Shown: positions 1 to 6,052 of the stretch, in pieces
Layout of the letters: the number at the start of each line of letters is the position of its first letter
Position numbering within the stretch: the first letter of the stretch is position 1
DNA from: Thermoplasmatota archaeon
GTDB taxonomy: Archaea; Thermoplasmatota; Penumbrarchaeia; Penumbrarchaeales; Penumbrarchaeaceae
Length of the DNA stretch: 7,198 nt
Assembly (NCBI GenBank): GCA_030600725.1
Contig: JAUVLN010000107.1
Span: 1 to 7,198 of the forward strand
Direction of reading: 5' to 3'
Program-made: the position numbers and the translations under genes
Notes under the pieces: model-generated
The model's input: only the letters and a program-made list of their open reading frames with translations
What the model was told of the DNA's origin: nothing
Database searches by the model: none

Positions 1-940
1 GCGTTGACCACAGCTTTCCGACAGGAAGATCGATCTCGTTCGATACAACATTTCCGGATCTATATCCATCGATGATGCTGATGTCATCCCAGTATGAGGT
101 AGTATAAACACCTGAATGATCTCTTGATGTCATGATCTCGATCCTCTTGATCGATGATGCAGACGTGATGAAATCGGTATCCATTGCAGATCCCAGCAAA
201 GCTCCGTTGGCGTCGAATATCCGGATGTCCGCCTTCTCTGTGATGCAGTTAAAACTCACCTCGAAACGATACCATGTATTTGCTGTCACTCCCGAGGTTA
301 TGATCATCTGGGTGGAGGTTTGTGGAACAAGGCTGTAACCGATGCCTGCATTCTTCACAACAATACGGACTGCCCTCTCGGACCCATCCGGTGTATCGGT
401 GTTGCTGTTGAAAAGCGATATGGATGCGGATGCACCTCCCGTCCATATCTTGTTTGTTGCAAACCAACAGTGAAGCTTCCCTTCGGGAATATCTATCTTC
501 TTGGATAGAATAAAAGAATTGCCGCTAGAGGGATTGTAGATCTTCCCAACCTTGGACGTGAGCATCGGCGCAGGCCCCGATGTTGTGGCTGTATATACTG
601 CGTGATTACTTGAATAATCTCGAGCCGTATCAGCAACCCAACCGTTGACGCCGAATAGATTTTGATTATTGGTGTAGCTTTCGAAATCCTCTATAAAAAT
701 GATATCGCCGGATCGTATCTTATTATCGATGATCTTGGTTCTATCCATGCTTGATATTCCGCTATTATCCGAGAAATCATCATACCATTCCCCACCCTCT
801 TTTTCATTTTTCAGATATACTCTGGTCGTGGGATCTGATATATTCTCTCCTGTGGTCCCCTCATTTATCAATAACATTCCAGTAGAAGCAAGCAGTACTA
901 TCAATATCAACCAAGTGTCAATTCGCTTTCCGATTCCCAT
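1..940 (-). CDS. Secreted/surface protein with a LamG-like beta-sandwich domain (3' end missing)
   Basis: An open frame of 313 codons runs from an ATG at 940-938 to the left edge without a stop, so the C-terminus lies outside the window. The start is preceded by AGGTG (951-947) with a 6-base spacer. Residues 1-26 look like a signal peptide or signal anchor: a basic start (MGIGKR) followed by a hydrophobic run to about residue 25. Residues 83-90 (IEDFESYT) open what reads as a concanavalin A/LamG-like jelly roll. It ends near residue 290 with the strand patterns TWYRFEVSF (222-230), ADIRIFDANG (237-246) and SYWDDISIID (282-291). These domains usually bind carbohydrate or mediate adhesion, but no ligand can be named. 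An earlier DDFSDNSG (54-61) and a later GNVVSNEIDLP (296-306) may be parts of a second, outer beta domain. The gene is more AT-rich than its neighbours and has only one N-X-S/T sequon (N33). The reading frame is well supported; the function is not known. Confidence 0.8.
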   Translation of the reverse strand, partial: MGIGKRIDTWLILIVLLASTGMLLINEGTTGENISDPTTRVYLKNEKEGGEWYDDFSDNSGISSMDRTKIIDNKIRSGDIIFIEDFESYTNNQNLFGVNGWVADTARDYSSNHAVYTATTSGPAPMLTSKVGKIYNPSSGNSFILSKKIDIPEGKLHCWFATNKIWTGGASASISLFNSNTDTPDGSERAVRIVVKNAGIGYSLVPQTSTQMIITSGVTANTWYRFEVSFNCITEKADIRIFDANGALLGSAMDTDFITSASSIKRIEIMTSRDHSGVYTTSYWDDISIIDGYRSGNVVSNEIDLPVGKLWST

Positions 941-975
941 GATAAGCACCTATCCTATGAACTTGGTTTGAAGCT

Positions 976-992
976 CATTAATCATATATTAA
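976..992 (-). promoter_or_regulatory. TATA-like box for the leftward surface-protein gene
   Basis: Read on the minus strand this is TTAATATATGATTAATG, an AT-rich element resembling an archaeal TATA box. Its core lies about 42-52 bases before the ATG at 940. With a usual TATA-to-start distance of about 25 bases, transcription would begin near 958-962 and leave a short leader that holds the AGGTG ribosome site. This rests on pattern and spacing only. A second AT-rich stretch (TTAAATATCC, near 1013-1004) is an alternative but lies further away. Confidence 0.4.
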
Positions 993-1062
993 GCAATGCG
1001 TAGGATATTTAACCCTCCTCCTAAAGAATCTTAGGCATCCCATCCGCACATCAACGGGCAAT

Positions 1063-1072
1063 GGATATATAT
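1063..1072 (+). promoter_or_regulatory. TATA-like box for the rightward glycosidase-like gene
   Basis: The sequence GGATATATAT lies 33 bases before the ATG at 1106. A start about 25 bases downstream would fall near 1092, giving a very short leader. That would overlap the GGAG at 1091-1094, so the real box could instead be the AT-rich stretch GATATTTAA at 1004-1012. The presence of a promoter somewhere in 1000-1100 is likely because the flanking genes diverge; the exact box is uncertain. Confidence 0.35.
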
Positions 1073-1105
1073 CAACGATCAAATTAACCAGGAGAGCTGA
1101 TACCG

Positions 1106-4024
1106 ATGAGGAGGAGCACGGCGATATTCTTCTGCATGTTGTTGGCCGCTTCGGCCATGATGATCTCACCGACAGGTCTGGCCATAGATCAGGGGACCAG
1201 ATCGGATCCGATAGACGACCCCGATCTACCCCCTATAGGCTTTTACCGAGGGATCCTGCCCATACCTGCCGATAACGAAAGCCTGGATTCCGCCTACCTC
1301 AACGTTTCCTCTCACTCCCGGTTCGTACCGATATGGGGAAAGCCGTCACCATTCTACAATCTGTCTTCGGACCTGGAAGGGTGGTGGGGGGACACGTTCG
1401 TGGATGATCTGGTCAGGGGCAACGGGATGTTTCCGCTGATACATCTGAACTTCTTCAGGAAGGAGGGTGGACTGCTGGCGGTGGACTCGCCCGCCAACAT
1501 ATCCTCTCCCTCCCTCAATAACACCGCCTGGAGGAACACCTATAAAAAAGCGGCACTGGATGTTCTGAACACGGAAAGACCAAGATATATATCCATAGGA
1601 AACGAGGTGAACCGTTGGTTCGAGGAGTACGGTGCTACCGATCCGGATAACGGTTTTCACCTGTACGTATCCCTGTACGAGGAGATATATACGGAGCTGA
1701 AGGCGGTATCTCCCGAAACAGAGGTGTTCTGCACATTCTCCAGGGAGATGGTGTCCGAGGGCAGGGAGGCCGACCTGTCCGTGCTTGAGCTGTTCAACTC
1801 CTCGAGGATGGACATCCTCATGTTCACCACATATCCTTACGCCCTTCCCTCCGTGTCGGAGCCCGCCGACCTTCCGGATGATTATTATCTGAAGGCCTTC
1901 GATCACATAGACGATATGAGGATCGGTTTCTCGGAGATAGGGTGGCCCTCCGACCCCTTTTACGGGGGTGAGCAGGGACAGGTGGATCTCATCGAGAATA
2001 TCACATGGAGGCTTACAATGGATCGGGGTATGGCCCTTCACATGCTTGGTTGGGCCCGACTTACCGACCTGCCGGGTGGGGACCAGATCGGTCTCCGCTA
2101 CAGGAACGGAACCGACAAGCTCTCCCTCGACGCCTGGATGATGAACGAGCCGCCATCCTACAACACCTCCGGCAGGCAGATCACGCTCGCAGAGGATTTC
2201 GGCACTCATATTCTGGACCTCTCGACGATCTTCTACGATCCGGACCCATGGGACCGTCTATCGTTCACCGTGTGGAACGGAACCAACTGGACCAGGGAGA
2301 TGACCACAAACGTTGGGATCACGATCAACGGCCATAGCATGGAGCTGAGGTCGATCGAGAACAGGACGGGTTCGAGGATGTTCCAGGTCATGGTGGCGGA
2401 TTGGCAGGGGGAGACCGATACCACGTTCTTTCAGGTCACCCTAACCGATGTCAATGATCCCCCGATATACCTGGGGGATGACGAACCCTACCTATTCCTT
2501 GAAGACCATGTTGTTAACCTGGACCTGGTTCCGGTTGTGGAGGATTCTGATGATTACCCCTCCTCCCTGGATATCGAGGTGATACGGAGCCCACATCTGA
2601 AGGTTGGCGGGAGCCATCTGATCATGACCATCCAGACACTCGAGTACGACTGGTACGGGACGACCTACATCGAGTTCAGGGTTTCCGATCCATCAGGCCT
2701 GTACTTCGAGATAAATAAAACCGTTGAGGTCATCCCCGTGAACGATCCACCGGAGATATCCGGGACAGCTTCAGTATCACTTGAGGAGGATGGCCAGGCT
2801 GTTTTGAACCTGTCGGGATGGGGGTCCGATGTAGAGGGAGACCCGCTCGAATGGGGATATCATAATCCAATTCCAGAAAACATAAGCGTTGACCTGAAGG
2901 GATATGAGCTCAGGATCATTCCGGCCGAGGATTGGTCCGGTCAGGTTATGATCACGTTGATCCTAAGCGATGGGATGGATAACACAACCTATCCCGTATT
3001 GGTGAAGGTGGAGCCGGTGAACGATGCCCCCACATTTCAACAGCCGGAGGTCATAGTAATAGAGGAGGATGGGGTCGCCCTGGTCGATCTGGAATCCCTG
3101 TTTCCCGACGATCCTGATGGTGACAGGGTTCATTGGGAGGTGGGGATATTTTCCGATCTTGTCCAGACCTCAACGGTCATCGGGGATGATACACTCAGGG
3201 TCCAACCTGTCCTCAACGGATTCGGAGAGGGGTACGTGAAAATCTCCCTTGTGGAATATCGGGGGGAGAGGTTGGAGAGACGGTTTCCGATCACGGTCAC
3301 ACCGGTAAATGACCCGCCGCTATTCATCGCGGGAGATGATTGGGTCATTGACATGGAATGGGGCGGATCGGTGGAGTTCGATCTGGGTGAGAACCCCTTC
3401 GTGCTGGAGGATATCGATACTCCAATGAACCGTTTGGTGGCCGTAACCGACAGTGAATACTGCGCTGTGGATGGCATTCTGGTCAACCTGACGCTTCCTG
3501 CGGGATACAAGGATGTGGAATTCCAGGTCTCTATAACGGTACACGACGATCAGGGTGGAGTATCGGAGGTAAATGTCCTCACAGTAAGGGTCCAAGGGGC
3601 CCAGGGGGTCCATGTATTGAACCTCACACTTGTCGATCTCGTGGAGAGCAAGGGACGATTTGAACTAAGGGCCACGGGCGGATCGGGTCAGACCATCTGG
3701 GTCGTCTTCTCTGACAGCAGTTCTTACCGGATGGTCGAGGTGGGGTCCGGGACCTACGGGCTGATCCTGAATGATCCGGGCTGGGAGGACGGTCAGATCG
3801 TATCCTATCACCTTTCGATGACAGAGGGGGGCCCGAACGATTCGATATATCCTGCCAGCGAGTTCACATATCTGGTTATCGAAGAGGAGGATGACCCGAT
3901 CCCAACGCTTGTCATGATCCTCATTGGTTTGGTGGTACTGGGGGTCTCGATAATCCTGTTCGCAACCTTCAAGAAAAGCGGTGCGGACGAGTTGAGATAT
4001 GACAAGGTGTCACATGAGGAGTGA
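1106..4024 (+). CDS. Membrane-anchored surface protein: GH-A-like TIM barrel plus cadherin-like repeats
   Basis: 972 residues. The ATG is preceded by AGGAGAG (1090-1096) and starts a signal peptide (MRRS, hydrophobic core 6-25, likely cut after GLA at 26). Residues 44-345 fit an eight-strand TIM barrel of clan GH-A: beta1 near RGILPI (48), beta2 RFVPIWG (72), beta3 MFPLIHLNFF (108), beta4 PRYISIGNE (159-167), beta5 VFCTFS (207), beta6 MDILMFTTYPY (235-245), beta7 RIGFSEIGWPS (272-282) and beta8 MALHMLGWAR (309-318). E167 after GN is the expected acid/base and E277 in SEIGWPS the expected nucleophile, as in retaining glycosidases; GH17 and GH53 share similar motifs. Cadherin-like repeats follow, with junctions VNDPP/VNDAP at 449, 545, 638 and 734, then an atypical fifth repeat (739-830) and another beta domain (831-925). 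A membrane helix at about 932-954 and a short charged tail place the enzyme outside the cell. About 19 N-X-S/T sequons are present. The substrate is unknown; glycosidase activity is inferred. Confidence 0.85.
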   Translation: MRRSTAIFFCMLLAASAMMISPTGLAIDQGTRSDPIDDPDLPPIGFYRGILPIPADNESLDSAYLNVSSHSRFVPIWGKPSPFYNLSSDLEGWWGDTFVDDLVRGNGMFPLIHLNFFRKEGGLLAVDSPANISSPSLNNTAWRNTYKKAALDVLNTERPRYISIGNEVNRWFEEYGATDPDNGFHLYVSLYEEIYTELKAVSPETEVFCTFSREMVSEGREADLSVLELFNSSRMDILMFTTYPYALPSVSEPADLPDDYYLKAFDHIDDMRIGFSEIGWPSDPFYGGEQGQVDLIENITWRLTMDRGMALHMLGWARLTDLPGGDQIGLRYRNGTDKLSLDAWMMNEPPSYNTSGRQITLAEDFGTHILDLSTIFYDPDPWDRLSFTVWNGTNWTREMTTNVGITINGHSMELRSIENRTGSRMFQVMVADWQGETDTTFFQVTLTDVNDPPIYLGDDEPYLFLEDHVVNLDLVPVVEDSDDYPSSLDIEVIRSPHLKVGGSHLIMTIQTLEYDWYGTTYIEFRVSDPSGLYFEINKTVEVIPVNDPPEISGTASVSLEEDGQAVLNLSGWGSDVEGDPLEWGYHNPIPENISVDLKGYELRIIPAEDWSGQVMITLILSDGMDNTTYPVLVKVEPVNDAPTFQQPEVIVIEEDGVALVDLESLFPDDPDGDRVHWEVGIFSDLVQTSTVIGDDTLRVQPVLNGFGEGYVKISLVEYRGERLERRFPITVTPVNDPPLFIAGDDWVIDMEWGGSVEFDLGENPFVLEDIDTPMNRLVAVTDSEYCAVDGILVNLTLPAGYKDVEFQVSITVHDDQGGVSEVNVLTVRVQGAQGVHVLNLTLVDLVESKGRFELRATGGSGQTIWVVFSDSSSYRMVEVGSGTYGLILNDPGWEDGQIVSYHLSMTEGGPNDSIYPASEFTYLVIEEEDDPIPTLVMILIGLVVLGVSIILFATFKKSGADELRYDKVSHEE

Positions 4025-4053
4025 ATGTGGAAACGACTTCCGAACGGGAATGA

Positions 4054-4863
4054 TCACTGGATATAGTTATATGAGAATATTCCCACGATATCCAATCCCT
4101 TCTCGTCGAACCTGTATTCCAGGAAATCCTTCGTCTTGATCCCCGATAGACCCCTCACCGAGAGGAGGTACTTCCCACCTTCCTCTTTCAGGGTTACGGT
4201 CCCGTCCATGGAGCTTTCCACTGCGCTCAACTGGGAGGGATCATGGACCCCTGCAACGAGGTCGTACAGGGTAATACCATTGTATGCCTTGGTCCGTGAA
4301 GCGAGGCCCTGTACGAAGTTGAGCGTGGGGTTGATCCCGTGTGCCCGGATAACCGCCGAGAGGGAATCGAAGACCACCCTGTGATAGAAATACCTGCCCT
4401 TGTAACCGGATTGGAACCTCTCGATAATTTCCGCTATCGCCTCGAGATCCTGGACTCCGTTGAGATAAGAGGCGTAGGGGTTCTTTCCCATGAGGTTCAC
4501 GGTCTTGGAATAGCAGTCGATATAGGTTACCAGGCCGGCCCTCTCATGCTCTTCCAGCCTGTAATCCATCTCCACGATCCTCTTTCTCACCTGTGTGGTC
4601 GTATTATTGGTGAGGACGACGATCGCAGGGGCCCCGAACTTGATCCCCTCGGCGACGAACTGGGCCAGTAGTGTATCCTTTCCGATGAACGCAGGCCCCT
4701 GCACCGCGATATTGGACCTGAAGGGAAATCCGCCCCCAAGCAGGTCGTCCAACTTCACACCGCCGCTCTTTGCTGCCGTAGCCCTTCCTTTCGAGGGTTT
4801 TCTGACCATCGGTTTCTTGGTAGTTAGCCCGCCCCTGTTTGCATTGCCTGGATACTGTGCCAT
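4054..4863 (-). CDS. KaiC/RAD55-like RecA-superfamily ATPase with atypical P-loop
   Basis: 269 residues, cytosolic. The ATG at 4863-4861 is preceded by GAGGATGAT (4877-4869). Residues 1-34 are a basic, low-complexity tail. The RecA/KaiC core begins with SGGVKLDDLLGGGFPFRS (33-50), the typical KaiC opening, followed by the P-loop GPAFIGKDT (56-64) and the Walker B strand RVVFDSLSA (162-170, D166). K62 is present, but D63 stands where S or T normally coordinates magnesium. The acidic pair usual in KaiC after the next strand is replaced by TNNTTT (85-90). ATP binding is therefore plausible while efficient hydrolysis is doubtful. Single-domain relatives in archaea include ArlH of the archaellum motor and GvpD-like or signalling ATPases, but no archaellum or gas-vesicle genes are visible here and the role is unknown. 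The gene ends 29 bases from the convergent glycosidase-like gene. It probably has its own promoter, because a terminator-like hairpin separates it from GAPDH. Confidence 0.85.
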   Translation of the reverse strand: MAQYPGNANRGGLTTKKPMVRKPSKGRATAAKSGGVKLDDLLGGGFPFRSNIAVQGPAFIGKDTLLAQFVAEGIKFGAPAIVVLTNNTTTQVRKRIVEMDYRLEEHERAGLVTYIDCYSKTVNLMGKNPYASYLNGVQDLEAIAEIIERFQSGYKGRYFYHRVVFDSLSAVIRAHGINPTLNFVQGLASRTKAYNGITLYDLVAGVHDPSQLSAVESSMDGTVTLKEEGGKYLLSVRGLSGIKTKDFLEYRFDEKGLDIVGIFSYNYIQ

Positions 4864-4910
4864 CTGAGATCATCCTCTTTTTTTTTATTTACCGCTCCTG
4901 AATGCAAAAT

Positions 4911-4934
4911 CTCCCGTGCTCCATTGCATGGGAG
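4911..4934. repeat. Inverted repeat between TATA-like box and start of the KaiC-like gene
   Basis: CTCCCGTGC (4911-4919) and GCATGGGAG (4926-4934) form 9-base arms around a 6-base loop, with one position that pairs only as G-T. The T at 4910 and A at 4935 extend it by one pair. It lies just downstream of the TATA-like box at 4939-4949, about where transcription of the KaiC-like gene would begin. It could be a repressor operator or an mRNA hairpin in the leader. In minus-strand RNA the odd position becomes an A-C mismatch, which slightly favours a DNA site. Confidence 0.5.
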
Positions 4935-4938
4935 AGAT

Positions 4939-4949
4939 GATATTTAATC
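4939..4949 (-). promoter_or_regulatory. TATA-like box for the KaiC-like gene
   Basis: On the minus strand this reads ATTAAATATC, a good match in composition to an archaeal TATA box. It lies about 76-86 bases before the ATG at 4863, so transcription would start near 4916-4920 and give a leader of roughly 55 bases. That leader contains an A9 run (opposite T 4878-4886) and the GAGG ribosome site. The box lies downstream of the GAPDH terminator-like hairpin, which fits independent expression. Confidence 0.4.
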
Positions 4950-4955
4950 GTAACG

Positions 4956-4982
4956 AAAAAGGACGGAGGGGGTTCACCCCTC
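4956..4982 (-). terminator. Hairpin and T-run after GAPDH
   Basis: Nine bases after the GAPDH stop, the minus strand reads GAGGGG-TGAAC-CCCCTC (4982-4966). This perfect 6-base stem is followed by CGTCC and a run of five T (4960-4956). The position and form fit a terminator. Archaeal termination depends mainly on T-runs, so the short T-run may matter more than the stem. Confidence 0.5.
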
Positions 4983-4990
4983 GTTCTCTC

Positions 4991-6013
4991 TCAGTTGATG
5001 CCAAGGGCCCTGTTCGTCTTCTCGATCGATTCCATGTTGTCGTCGATCAGTTCGAACATGGCCCTGATGCAGTCGATATTCTCGGGGACCACATCCGATT
5101 CCTGATGTATGGCCTGATAGTAGTACAGGTGATCTCCGACCACATGAACTCCATCCTCCCATACCTGTATCTCGTTCAGGTCGGATCTGGGCCTTATCAG
5201 GTCCCTGCCCATCTCCATGATCTGGGCTGACGAGATTATCCCCTCGGACCCTTTAACGAAATTCACCCTGGGGGTATTCCTCCAGAGTTCCAGTACCTCC
5301 TCTGTAGTGGAATCCCTCTTGAGTTTGACGATAATGGTGTGGACGTGCATCAGAGTGGTCGGCACAGCGACTGCGAGGGTGTCTATATTCACACCCTCGA
5401 TCACGGTCTTGAGGTCCGGGCCGTGGTGGGAGGGGACCTTCAGAACCGGTGTGATGGCGTTCACGGGTCCCTTCTTGGAGTCATTGGGATCAACACCTCT
5501 TCGGATCATCGTGGCGTATATCCTCTCGACCCCGATATCCCGAACCAGGGGGAAAATGGTCCTCGCAAGGCCGGTTGTATTGCAGCTTACAACCCTAACG
5601 TAATCCGAACCAAGGTTTTCGGAGTAGTTGCTGAGGGAGTTGAATGAATGCCCGATCCTGTCGTGCTTCTCCCCTCCCTGGAATATCGCCTTGACTCCTG
5701 CCTCCCTGTATGTCTCCAGGTTCTCGATCCCCTTCTTCCCCGGCGCACAGTCCACGACGATATCCACTTTTTTCAGCAGGTCCTTCAGGGTTCCACTCAC
5801 CTTGATCCCTGCTTTTTCGAAATCGGGGATCTTCTCCTCATATATTACGTAAAGGTCGTATCCCTTGTCTATGGCCATCCGCGCCTCGAACGTTGGTCTT
5901 GTCTTCGTGACGCCGACGATCTCCATATCATCCTGAAGGGAGACGGCATCAGCAACCCTTTTTCCAATGGTTCCATATCCGTTTATTGCAACTTTCACGA
6001 CCGTTTCAACCAC
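4991..6013 (-). CDS. gap: Type II (archaeal) glyceraldehyde-3-phosphate dehydrogenase
   Basis: 340 residues, a normal length for the archaeal tetrameric enzyme. It oxidises glyceraldehyde 3-phosphate with phosphate and NAD(P)+ to 1,3-bisphosphoglycerate, reversibly, in the cytosolic glycolysis/gluconeogenesis pathway. The Rossmann signature VAINGYGTIGKR is at 8-19. The catalytic cysteine is C144 in VVSCNTTGLAR (141-151). RRGVDPNDSKKGPVNAI (171-187) and VPTTLMHVHT (217-226) are family blocks; H223 or H225 would be the catalytic histidine. All key residues are present, so the enzyme should be active. The start shown is a GTG at 6013-6011. A second in-frame GTG at 5998-5996 would give MKVAINGYG, closer to typical family N-termini, and neither has a strong ribosome site. 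The gene lies 39 bases after the upstream surface-protein gene and is followed by a terminator-like hairpin. Confidence 0.97.
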   Translation of the reverse strand: MVETVVKVAINGYGTIGKRVADAVSLQDDMEIVGVTKTRPTFEARMAIDKGYDLYVIYEEKIPDFEKAGIKVSGTLKDLLKKVDIVVDCAPGKKGIENLETYREAGVKAIFQGGEKHDRIGHSFNSLSNYSENLGSDYVRVVSCNTTGLARTIFPLVRDIGVERIYATMIRRGVDPNDSKKGPVNAITPVLKVPSHHGPDLKTVIEGVNIDTLAVAVPTTLMHVHTIIVKLKRDSTTEEVLELWRNTPRVNFVKGSEGIISSAQIMEMGRDLIRPRSDLNEIQVWEDGVHVVGDHLYYYQAIHQESDVVPENIDCIRAMFELIDDNMESIEKTNRALGIN

Positions 6014-6034
6014 CGTTCCTGTGTAAGTGGAACT

Positions 6035-6045
6035 GATAATTAACC
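6035..6045 (-). promoter_or_regulatory. TATA-like box for the GAPDH gene
   Basis: GGTTAATTATC on the minus strand lies in the 39-base gap before GAPDH. A start about 25 bases downstream of its centre would fall near 6015. This would make the GTG at 6013 almost leaderless or give the GTG at 5998 a leader of roughly 17 bases. No T-run separates GAPDH from the upstream gene, so read-through from that gene is also possible. Confidence 0.35.
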
Positions 6046-6052
6046 TTTCGTT

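Noticed and set aside
69..170. Imperfect direct repeat of about 20 bases (69-88 and 151-170)
   Set aside because: The copies differ at several positions and fall in different reading phases of the same gene. Runs of ATC/GAT-like triplets make such matches likely by chance.
249..467. A 72-codon minus-strand open frame in the left-edge gene
   Set aside because: It is another frame of the same strand as the 313-codon surface-protein frame, which has a signal peptide, a ribosome site and beta-sandwich motifs.
699..971. A 90-codon plus-strand open frame covering the start of the left-edge gene
   Set aside because: It is antisense to the signal peptide and first domain of that gene and extends over its promoter; no family features are visible.
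1346..2209. A 287-codon open frame on the minus strand opposite the glycosidase-like domain
   Set aside because: It is the antisense of a clearly coding plus-strand gene whose TIM-barrel strands and catalytic motifs are continuous. Its translation is rich in His, Gly and Val without domain features, and no promoter or ribosome site is visible.
4038..4050. Small hairpin TTCC-GAACG-GGAA between the convergent genes as a terminator
   Set aside because: The stem has only four pairs and there is no T-run on either strand, so it is not distinguishable from chance.
4339..4867. Plus-strand open frames of 82-110 codons opposite the KaiC-like gene
   Set aside because: They overlap one another and lie opposite a gene with clear P-loop and Walker B motifs; none has a recognisable domain or start context.
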